The notes under the pieces: generated by a model | Seen by the model: only the letters and a program-made list of their open reading frames with translations | Told to the model about the DNA's origin: nothing | Databases searched by the model: none | From: Leptofilum sp050292445 | GTDB taxonomy: Bacteria > Chloroflexota > Anaerolineae > Promineifilales > Promineifilaceae | NCBI GenBank assembly: GCA_050292445.1 | Contig: JBNKLQ010000039.1 | Coordinates: 1-31,613 of the forward strand | DNA: 31,613 nucleotides | Direction of reading: 5' to 3' | Made by a program: the position numbers and the translations under genes | Part shown: one piece after another, positions 7,659-14,486 of the stretch | Layout of the letters: every line of letters starts with the position of its first letter | How positions within the stretch are numbered: the first letter of the stretch is position 1

Positions 7659-8300
7659 ATGAGTGATATTTTGCAGGAGATTTCAACGGCCGTTATCGAC
7701 GGCAACAAAGACGACATCGTCGATTTCACCGAAGATGCTCTGGATGACGGGCTGGAGGCACAAGCCATTCTCAATAGCGGCCTGATGCCCGGCATGGATT
7801 ATGTGGGCAAGGAGTTTCGCGCTGGCAGCATGTTTGTGCCGGAAGTGCTGCGTGCCGCCCGGGCCATGCAGGCCTCGATGGATGTGCTCAAGCCGCTGCT
7901 GGCTGAGAGCGGTGTGGAGCTGGCGGGCAAAGTGGTGCTGGGCACGGTCAAAGGCGACATGCACGACATCGGCAAAAATCTGGTAAGCATGATGTGTGAA
8001 GGTGCCGGGTTTGAGGTGATCGATTTGGGTAAAGATGTGGGGCCAGATGATTTCGTAACGGCCGTTAAACAGTTTAGCCCCAACGTGGTAGGCATGTCGG
8101 CACTGCTGACGACCACTATGCGCTCGATGGAGCAAACGATCAAAGCGCTGCAAGAAGCCGGGCTGCGCGATCAGATCAAGGTCATGATCGGTGGCGCGCC
8201 AGTGACCCAATCCTTTGCCGACCAGATTGGGGCCGACGGCTACGCCTCCAACGCTGCGTCCGCCGTCGATATGGCAAAGCAGTTTGTCGCCGTGAGGTAA
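7659..8300 (+). CDS. MtbC/MttC-type corrinoid protein 1
   Basis: The 213-residue protein is a small corrinoid protein that carries the methyl group between an MttB-type enzyme and the pterin methyltransferase. An N-terminal helical cap domain (about 1-85, with LNSGLMPGMDYVGKEF and MFVPEVL) precedes a Rossmann-like B12-binding domain (about 90-213). The lower-ligand motif is DMHDIGKN with His102. SALLTTTM and GGAPV, the other B12-contact motifs, are present. The GGGAGG ribosome-binding site is strong. It is 71% or so alike by eye to the second corrinoid protein at 11457 in the conserved blocks. It lies between mtgA and mttB paralogue 3, so it could serve paralogues 2 and 3. Confidence 0.93.
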   Translation: MSDILQEISTAVIDGNKDDIVDFTEDALDDGLEAQAILNSGLMPGMDYVGKEFRAGSMFVPEVLRAARAMQASMDVLKPLLAESGVELAGKVVLGTVKGDMHDIGKNLVSMMCEGAGFEVIDLGKDVGPDDFVTAVKQFSPNVVGMSALLTTTMRSMEQTIKALQEAGLRDQIKVMIGGAPVTQSFADQIGADGYASNAASAVDMAKQFVAVR

Positions 8301-8347
8301 CGACTGCCAAGACTTCATTGCTCTCTAAGAAAACAATCAGGTTGGAT

Positions 8348-8405
8348 GTCATTCCCGCGAAGGCGGGAATCCACACACCTGGACTCCCGCCTTCGCGGGA
8401 GTGAC
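8348..8405. repeat. REPIN-like inverted repeat (GCGAAGGCGGGAAT family)
   Basis: GTCATTCCCGCGAAGGCGGG at 8348-8367 extends to 8373. It is mirrored by a segment at 8380-8405 containing CCCGCCTTCGCGGGAGTGAC, with about 6 nt between the halves. Each half is itself palindromic (CCCGC-GAAG-GCGGG). This is the widespread REP/REPIN type of extragenic palindrome, a single pair here, and could stabilise or end mRNA between the corrinoid-protein gene and mttB paralogue 3. Confidence 0.85.
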
Positions 8406-8463
8406 AAATAGAGTAAGGAAGGAATAAGAGGCTTGTTAGGTTCACGCCACGTGAGGTAGGTTC

Positions 8464-9927
8464 ATGATTCAATCATCCTTTGCCGAAAATCGGTCTGTTT
8501 TCTTTCGCGTGCTCAGCGACGACCAGATTTGGGAGATCAAACAAGCGGCGTTTGAAGTGCTGGCCAAAGTTGGCTGCCAGATATTGCACGAGGGCGCTCG
8601 CCAACTCTTAAAAGACGCCGGGGCCATTGTTCAGGACGATGTAGTCAAGCTGCCGCGTCACATTGTGGAGGCGTGCATTGCCACGGCACCCAAAGGATTT
8701 ACCATCTACGACCGGCAGGGGCAGCGCGCGCTGGAAGTGGAAGGGCGCAAAAGCTATTACGGTACCTCAACAGCCAGCCCCACCACGCGTGACATCTACA
8801 CCGGCGAGATTCGCCCCACCACCGTGGCCGACATTGCCCTGGGTGCCAAAGTAGCTGACGCCCTGCCTAACATCGACTGGGTGATGCCCATGGGCTCGTC
8901 GCAGGATGTGCATCCCCAGGCAGCTGACGTACATGAGTTTGAGGCGGTGGTCACCAACACGACCAAGCCGATTGTGTTCATCGGCTACACGCCGCGTGGC
9001 GTTGAGCTGGTGTTTGAGATGGCGGCAGCTGTGGCTGGTGGGATGGATCGGTTAAGGGAACGGCCGTTTCTCATGCTGTACCCCGAACCCATCTCCCCCT
9101 TCGTTTTTCCTGCTGACGTGGTAGCACGTATGTTTGTCGCTGCTGACCTGGGCATGCCGCAGATCCCCGGCCCCACGGCCCAATTTGGGGCCACCAGCCC
9201 GGTGACGATGGCTGGTGCCATTGTGCAGGCGCTGGCCGAAGGGCTGATGAGCCTGACACTGGTCCAGCTCCGGCGGCCAGGTGCCCCTTGCACTCTCAGC
9301 AGTAATTTCGGTGTCTTCGACATGTCTACCACCCAGTTGTGCATGGCCGCACCAGAAACCAGCCTGGCGCTGGCCGCCCACGCCGAAGTGGCCCAATCCT
9401 TTGGCCTACCCACCTGGGGCCTGGCCGGAGCCACCGACTCCAAGGGGCTAGACGCCCAGGCCGGTATCGAGAGTGGCTTCCACGTGCTGGCCCAGGGGCT
9501 GGCAGGTATCAATCTGATTCATGACGTGGGTTACATGGACATGGGCATGGCCTGCTCGGCCGAAATGCTGGTGATGGGTGATGAAGTCGTGGCGATGGCC
9601 AAGCGCTTTATTGACGGCATCCGGGTCAATCCCGAAACGCTGGCCCGCGACGTGATCGCCGAAGTAGGTGCCGGTGGTCATTACTTACAAACGGACCACA
9701 CCTACGATCATTTCCGGCAGGCGCTGTGGCGGCCATCGCTGTTGGCGCGTCAGCCACGCGACGAGTGGGAAATGGCCGGTGGCCAAACAATGGCCCAATG
9801 CGTACAGGAGAAAACGCAGGCGCTTGCAGCCGACCATGAGCCAACACCATTACCTGAGGCGACCCTTCTTACACTGGACCAACTTAAACAACAAGGTGAA
9901 AAGGAATTGATTGCTTTAGACCAATAA
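8464..9927 (+). CDS. MttB-superfamily corrinoid methyltransferase (paralogue 3, non-Pyl)
   Basis: The 487-residue product is another MttB-superfamily methyltransferase. Family blocks are YYGTSTASPTTRDIYTG, DALPNIDWVMPMG, TTKPIVFIGY, FGATSPVTMAGAIVQALAE, LIHDVGYMDMGMACS and EVGAGGHYLQTDHTYDHF. There is no in-frame TAG. Two differences from its neighbours stand out. The glycine-rich block YFGPGSDT is YYGTSTAS here, and the conserved AGCSDSK block reads AGATDSK with Ala323 in place of Cys. These changes suggest a different substrate or a diverged function. The ATG at 8464 follows a GAGGTAGG ribosome-binding region. It comes after corrinoid protein 1 and the REPIN, and a double palindrome separates it from paralogue 4. 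Confidence 0.88.
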   Translation: MIQSSFAENRSVFFRVLSDDQIWEIKQAAFEVLAKVGCQILHEGARQLLKDAGAIVQDDVVKLPRHIVEACIATAPKGFTIYDRQGQRALEVEGRKSYYGTSTASPTTRDIYTGEIRPTTVADIALGAKVADALPNIDWVMPMGSSQDVHPQAADVHEFEAVVTNTTKPIVFIGYTPRGVELVFEMAAAVAGGMDRLRERPFLMLYPEPISPFVFPADVVARMFVAADLGMPQIPGPTAQFGATSPVTMAGAIVQALAEGLMSLTLVQLRRPGAPCTLSSNFGVFDMSTTQLCMAAPETSLALAAHAEVAQSFGLPTWGLAGATDSKGLDAQAGIESGFHVLAQGLAGINLIHDVGYMDMGMACSAEMLVMGDEVVAMAKRFIDGIRVNPETLARDVIAEVGAGGHYLQTDHTYDHFRQALWRPSLLARQPRDEWEMAGGQTMAQCVQEKTQALAADHEPTPLPEATLLTLDQLKQQGEKELIALDQ

Positions 9928-9940
9928 TAATTTTGACATG

Positions 9941-9973
9941 AGATTGGTCCAATCTTGGAGATTGGACCAATCT
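9941..9973. repeat. double palindrome AGATTGGTCCAATCT / AGATTGGACCAATCT
   Basis: A perfect 15-bp inverted repeat with a 3-nt loop (TGG) fills the gap between mttB paralogues 3 and 4. Each 15-bp arm is itself an odd palindrome (AGATTGG-N-CCAATCT), so several alternative hairpins can form. No T-tract follows. The ribosome-binding site TAGGAGG of paralogue 4 starts about 6 nt after it. Confidence 0.8.
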
Positions 9974-9990
9974 GGAAGTAGGAGGTTTTC

Positions 9991-11460
9991 ATGAGAACCA
10001 ATTACCGCGTAAATTCTGGCGTACGTTTTGAGATGCTGTCTCCTGACCAGCTGCAAGCGCTGTTTAATGGCGCGCTGCACGTTTTGGAATACATCGGTCT
10101 CGACGTACAGCACGAGCAGGCACGCCATATTCTGCAAGAGGCGGGTGCCTGGGTAGATGGGGAGCGGGTGCGCATTCCGGCCTACCTGGTGAAGGAGGCG
10201 CTGCAACGTGCTCCGCGCAGCTTCACCATTTTTTCCCGCGACGGCAACCCGGCGCACGACATTCACATCGAGCCGGGAAATGCTCATTTTGGACCAGGCC
10301 CCACACCGCCTAACTTTATCGACATTGAGACTTTGGAGAGACGGCCGTATCTCCGCAGTGACGCCCAAATTGTAGCCACTGTCTGTGACGCCCTGCCCAA
10401 CATCGACTTTTGCGAATCGTTAGGCACCATCAGCGACGTGCATCCTGACCTGGCGGCATCTTACGAATTTGCCGAGATGTTCCCCCGCACCAGCAAACCC
10501 ATCGTCGCCTGGTCCTACGGCCGTGACGATGCCGAGGACATCCACAAAATTGCGGTTGCCGAAGCTGGGGGGCAGGATGCGTTTGAAAAACGGCCGAATT
10601 ACGTCCACTACTGCGAACCGCTGTCACCACTGGTTAGCACCTTCGAGGCGATGGACAAGCTCATCTTTAGCGCCGAGCACCGCGTGCCGGTGATCTTCTC
10701 CCCCTGTCCTTTGGCCGGTGGTACGGCCCCCGTCACCCCGGCGGGCATCATCGTCCAATCCGCCGCCGAATCGTGGATGGGCTTGGTTGTGGCCCAACAA
10801 ATCCAGCCGGGCCTGCCCTTCTTCATGGGCGGCGTGCTTTCCGTGATGGACATGAGCGCCATGATCCTCACCTATGGTGCACCGGAGCTGTCGTTGATTA
10901 TGGCTGGACACACGGAGCTGGCCCATTTTGTCGGGCTGCCACTGTGGCAAACCGGCGGCTGCACCGACTCCAAGACGCTGGATGAACAGGCGTCGCTGGA
11001 AGGTTCACTGTCCGTCTTTTTCTCTGCGCTCAGCGGCGGGGATATGTGCCACGACGTTGGCTACACGGAAAGCGGCATGACTGGCTCCATTTTGCAGACG
11101 GTGATGATGGACGAAGCAATTGGGTATTCACGACGCATCACGCGCGGCATTGAAGTTAACGAGGATACGTTGGCGGTGGGTGTGATCAACGACGTTGGCC
11201 CCAACGGCCATTACCTGCGTGAGCCGCACACGCGCCGCTATTACAAAACAGAGTTTTGGTATCCCAATCTGTGCGACCGGCGCAACTTTGAAGAGTGGGA
11301 CGACTTGGGCCGCACGACCATGCGAGAGCGTGTCATTGCTCGCACCCATGAAATGTTGGCCACCCACCAACCGTCACCCATCAAACCGGAGACAGAACAG
11401 GCGATTACCGACGTGCTGGCTGCGGCCGAAGCGCGTGTTAAACAAGGAGAGACATCATGA
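9991..11460 (+). CDS. MttB-superfamily corrinoid methyltransferase (paralogue 4, non-Pyl)
   Basis: The 489-residue protein is an MttB-superfamily methyltransferase. Blocks seen are HFGPGPTPPNFIDIET, DALPNIDFCESLG, GGTAPVTPAGIIVQSAAES, GGCTDSK (Cys324, Lys328), MCHDVGYTESGMTGS and DVGPNGHYLREPHT. The start is an ATG with a strong AGGAGG ribosome-binding site. There is no in-frame amber codon. Its TGA overlaps the ATG of corrinoid protein 2 (ATGA), which suggests a dedicated enzyme-corrinoid pair translated together. Which methylated amine it uses cannot be read from the sequence. Confidence 0.9.
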   Translation: MRTNYRVNSGVRFEMLSPDQLQALFNGALHVLEYIGLDVQHEQARHILQEAGAWVDGERVRIPAYLVKEALQRAPRSFTIFSRDGNPAHDIHIEPGNAHFGPGPTPPNFIDIETLERRPYLRSDAQIVATVCDALPNIDFCESLGTISDVHPDLAASYEFAEMFPRTSKPIVAWSYGRDDAEDIHKIAVAEAGGQDAFEKRPNYVHYCEPLSPLVSTFEAMDKLIFSAEHRVPVIFSPCPLAGGTAPVTPAGIIVQSAAESWMGLVVAQQIQPGLPFFMGGVLSVMDMSAMILTYGAPELSLIMAGHTELAHFVGLPLWQTGGCTDSKTLDEQASLEGSLSVFFSALSGGDMCHDVGYTESGMTGSILQTVMMDEAIGYSRRITRGIEVNEDTLAVGVINDVGPNGHYLREPHTRRYYKTEFWYPNLCDRRNFEEWDDLGRTTMRERVIARTHEMLATHQPSPIKPETEQAITDVLAAAEARVKQGETS

Positions 11461-12098
11461 GTCGATTATATGAACGAATGGCAACGGCCGTTCTTGAAGG
11501 CGACGACGAAAAAACACCCAAACTCGTCCAACGGGCGTTGGACAAAGAGATGGTCCCTAAAGAAATTCTGGACAATGGCCTGGTGCCGGGCATGAACGAG
11601 GTCGGCGTCCGCTTCAAGGCAGGCGACATGTTTGTACCCGAAGTGCTCATGTCGGCTGATGCGATGCAGGCGGGGTTGGCGGTGTTACGGCCGCACCTGG
11701 CCGCCACCGGCGCCAAACTCGTTGGCAAAATCGTGATGGGCACTGTCAAAGGCGACCTGCACGACATTGGCAAAAATCTGGTAGGCATGATGTGTGAAGG
11801 GGCAGGGTTTGATGTCATTAACCTTGGCTTTAACGTGCCGCCGGAAAAGTTTGTCGAAGCGATTAAAGAACACCAGCCGGACATCGTGGGCATGTCGGCG
11901 CTGTTGACCACCACCATGCGCGCCATGGGCTACACCATCAACGCCATCGCAGAGGCTGGCCTGCGCGACCAGGTGAAAATTATGGTGGGTGGCGCGCCAG
12001 TTGATGATGCCTTCTCCGAGCGCATCGGTGCCGATGGCTACGGTTCCAACGGCCCCGCCGGCGCTGATTTGGCCAAGCAATTTATGGGTATGATGTAG
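11457..12098 (+). CDS. MtbC/MttC-type corrinoid protein 2
   Basis: This 213-residue corrinoid protein has the same length as corrinoid protein 1. The N-terminal cap (LDNGLVPGMNEVGVRF, DMFVPEVLMSADAMQ) is followed by the B12-binding domain with DLHDIGKN (His102 as cobalt ligand), SALLTTTMRAMG and GGAPV. It would accept methyl groups from MttB paralogue 4, whose stop codon overlaps its start, and perhaps from paralogue 5. No second pterin methyltransferase is present, so it probably shares the MtgA at 6654. A DUF1638 gene follows after 5 nt. Confidence 0.93.
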   Translation: MSRLYERMATAVLEGDDEKTPKLVQRALDKEMVPKEILDNGLVPGMNEVGVRFKAGDMFVPEVLMSADAMQAGLAVLRPHLAATGAKLVGKIVMGTVKGDLHDIGKNLVGMMCEGAGFDVINLGFNVPPEKFVEAIKEHQPDIVGMSALLTTTMRAMGYTINAIAEAGLRDQVKIMVGGAPVDDAFSERIGADGYGSNGPAGADLAKQFMGMM

Positions 12099-12103
12099 AC
12101 ACA

Positions 12104-12808
12104 ATGAAAAAAACGACACCATCGGAAAAACTGCCCGTTGTGATCATTGCCTGTCAGGTGATGCAGTCGATGTTGGCCGACCTGTTGCCGGATGGACTCG
12201 CCAGCGAGGTCACCTACATGGATTACGGCCTGCACCGCACGCCCAGCAAGATGACCTGGACGCTGCAAGACCAGATTGATGCCGTAGAACAGCCCAGCTT
12301 GATTGTGTTGGGCTATGGACTGTGCGGCAATGGCCTTAACGGCATTCAGGCGCGGCAGCACACGCTGTTGGTGCCCCGCACCGACGACTGCATTGCCATC
12401 CTGCTCGGCTCGCGCGAAGCGTATCTGCGTGAGTTCGAAGCGGAGCCAGGCACGTACTACCTGAGCAAAGGGTGGCTGGAATCCGGCAGCAATCCGCTGA
12501 ACGAGTACCGCGAATACGTAGAAAAGTACGGCGAAGAAGACGCGCAGTGGATCATGGATACCCAGTACAAAAATTATGAACGGCTGGTGCTGGTGACCCA
12601 AAACGAAACAGACATGGACAGCTACCGTCCACAAGCACTGGAGGTAGCCGAATATTGCCAGCGCTGGGGCATGCGCTACGAAGAAATCGTCGGGTCGGAC
12701 CAGTACGTGCGCCGCCTGGTTGAAGTGGCGGCGGCGTTAGGCACAGTGGACGAAAACTTTTTAATCGTGCCGCCCGGTGGTGAAATCAAGCAGGAAGCCT
12801 TTATTTGA
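12104..12808 (+). CDS. DUF1638 domain protein
   Basis: The 234-residue protein carries a DUF1638 domain, a family of unknown function often found next to corrinoid methyltransferase genes. Conserved features are VVIIACQVMQ near the N terminus, MDYGLHRTP, LGYGLCGNG, RTDDCIAILLGSR and YYLSKGWLESG, with Cys and Asp residues that could bind a metal or cofactor. No signal peptide or membrane segment is visible. It starts 5 nt after the corrinoid protein stop and precedes mttB paralogue 5, so it is almost certainly in the same operon. A role in methyl transfer, corrinoid handling or substrate processing is only inferred from position. Confidence 0.82.
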   Translation: MKKTTPSEKLPVVIIACQVMQSMLADLLPDGLASEVTYMDYGLHRTPSKMTWTLQDQIDAVEQPSLIVLGYGLCGNGLNGIQARQHTLLVPRTDDCIAILLGSREAYLREFEAEPGTYYLSKGWLESGSNPLNEYREYVEKYGEEDAQWIMDTQYKNYERLVLVTQNETDMDSYRPQALEVAEYCQRWGMRYEEIVGSDQYVRRLVEVAAALGTVDENFLIVPPGGEIKQEAFI

Positions 12809-12853
12809 TTGACAACTGGAAAGACGCAAAAACGTCAATCGGGAGATTGAGAT

Positions 12854-14356
12854 ATGAAAGTCAGAAAAACAAATTACACCGTCAACGCCACACCCCGCTT
12901 GCAGGTGCTGACGGAAGACGAAGTTGAAGCCATCTATTTTTCAGCGCTGCGCGTTTTGTATGAGACGGGCGTGCGTGTTTACGAGCCAGAAGGGGTTGAC
13001 CTGGCCTATGATGGCGGGGCGATTGTGGAAGACACGACAGATGACAGCAGCCTGGTCAAGATTCCGCCCTGGCTGGTGGAAAAATCGCTGACGACCGTGC
13101 CGCGCAAGGTGGTTGTTGTGGGGCCAGATCGGCAGTATCGCATGGAGCTGTACAAGAATCAGATCTACTTCGGCAGCGGCTCAGACACGCCATTTACGAT
13201 TGATCCGTACACTGGCGAGCGGCGGCGGGCCACCTATCAGGACGTGAAGAATTTTGCCCGTATGACGCAGGCGCTGCCTAATCTAGATTTCCACATGTCG
13301 CTGGGGATTGTGCAGGATACGGCCGTTGGCACCTACGATCGTTGGCAATATTTAGCGATGCTGGAAGGGACCAGCAAGCCGATTAACATTACGGCCGTTG
13401 ACCTGGAAGGCATTCGCGATCAGTTAGAAATGGCCCACATCCGTCTCGGCGGCAAAGCGGAATGGGACAAAGGCCCGGCCTTCTCGCTTTACATCGAGCC
13501 CGTTTCCCCGCTGAGCCATTCCGAAGAAGTGGTACAGAAACTGCTTTTTGCCACGGACCACAACATTCCCTTCGTCTACACGCCCTGCCCGCTGGCCGGG
13601 GCTACCGCGCCTTCAACGCTGGCCGGTCTGCTGGTGCAGGCGCTCAGCGAAAGCTTGCTAGGCATCGTCCTCAGCCAGCTGCGTAAACCGGGCGCTTCCT
13701 TGATTATTGGCGGCTTGATGTCGAACATGGATATGAAAACGGCCGTTTACAGCTACGGTTCTCCAGAAATGGCCCTGCTCAGCGCCGCCTACACCGACAT
13801 CACCAAATGGCTGGGCGTGCCTGAATATGAAACCGCTGGCTGCTCCGACGTTAAGTTATTCGATGAGCAGGCCACCATGGAAGCAGCTATCAACATTGCC
13901 ACGGCGGGTCTCATTGGCGGCAACATGATTCATGACGTGGGCTACATCGAGCAGGGGCTGACCAGCTCGCTGGAAATGATGGTCGCTGCTGACGAAATCA
14001 TCGACATGGTCAAGCGCATCCTGCGCGGCATTCCGGTGACGCCGGAAACGATGGCCCTGGACGTGATAGAAGACGTCGGCCCTGGCGGCCATTACCTGGA
14101 GCACGACCACACTTACTACCGCTTCAAGGAAGAAATCTGGCAGCCGAAGCAGATCAGTCGGGAAAATTGGGAAGATTGGAACGCGGCTGGTGCCAAGCGG
14201 TACGGCGAGCGTATCCACGAGCGGGTGATCGAGATTCTGGAGGCAGAGACAGAGCCGCTACTGGACGAAAAAATGTACCAGGAGCTGCACCGCATCTGCG
14301 AACTGGCCGACGCCCGTCACCAGGATGAAGAACTCGACGTAAAAATGTTCGCTTGA
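12854..14356 (+). CDS. MttB-superfamily corrinoid methyltransferase (paralogue 5, non-Pyl)
   Basis: The 500-residue product is the longest of the five MttB-superfamily methyltransferases. Blocks seen are YFGSGSDTPFTIDPYTG, QALPNLDFHMSLG, GATAPSTLAGLLVQALSES, AGCSDVK (Cys330, Lys334), MIHDVGYIEQGLTSS and DVGPGGHYLEHDHTYYRF. There is no in-frame TAG. Its N terminus (MKVRKTNYTVNA) resembles that of paralogue 4 (MRTNYRVNSG), which hints at a closer relationship. A GGGAGATTGAG ribosome-binding region precedes the ATG. It follows the DUF1638 gene and is followed by a repeat element and the hydantoinase-like gene. The substrate is unknown. Confidence 0.9.
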   Translation: MKVRKTNYTVNATPRLQVLTEDEVEAIYFSALRVLYETGVRVYEPEGVDLAYDGGAIVEDTTDDSSLVKIPPWLVEKSLTTVPRKVVVVGPDRQYRMELYKNQIYFGSGSDTPFTIDPYTGERRRATYQDVKNFARMTQALPNLDFHMSLGIVQDTAVGTYDRWQYLAMLEGTSKPINITAVDLEGIRDQLEMAHIRLGGKAEWDKGPAFSLYIEPVSPLSHSEEVVQKLLFATDHNIPFVYTPCPLAGATAPSTLAGLLVQALSESLLGIVLSQLRKPGASLIIGGLMSNMDMKTAVYSYGSPEMALLSAAYTDITKWLGVPEYETAGCSDVKLFDEQATMEAAINIATAGLIGGNMIHDVGYIEQGLTSSLEMMVAADEIIDMVKRILRGIPVTPETMALDVIEDVGPGGHYLEHDHTYYRFKEEIWQPKQISRENWEDWNAAGAKRYGERIHERVIEILEAETEPLLDEKMYQELHRICELADARHQDEELDVKMFA

Positions 14357-14362
14357 TAAATA

Positions 14363-14441
14363 GAACGCAGATGACACAGATTGTCCTGATCAGCCTGATA
14401 AAAAATAAGAAAAATCAGGTTGATCAGGCAAATCAGCGTTC
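14363..14441. repeat. imperfect inverted-repeat element between mttB5 and the hydantoinase-like gene
   Basis: The outer arms GAACGC (14363-14368) and GCGTTC (14436-14441) enclose an inner 13-bp stem, TGATCAGCCTGAT (14387-14399) with ATCAGGTTGATCA (14414-14426), one mismatch. The inner loop is A-rich. It resembles the other short intergenic elements here in size and could be a weak terminator or a non-autonomous repeat. Confidence 0.6.
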
Positions 14442-14486
14442 CATTTCGATGGCTGTTCGTAAGTATCCCACTCGTGGGAAAACTAA

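Noticed and set aside
8348..8405. Possible CRISPR repeat
   Set aside because: There is only one inverted pair with a 6-nt gap, no spacers and no cas genes; the REPIN explanation fits.
3112..14356. Pyrrolysine-containing trimethylamine methyltransferases
   Set aside because: All five frames are full length without an in-frame TAG, and no pyl genes or tRNA-Pyl were seen.
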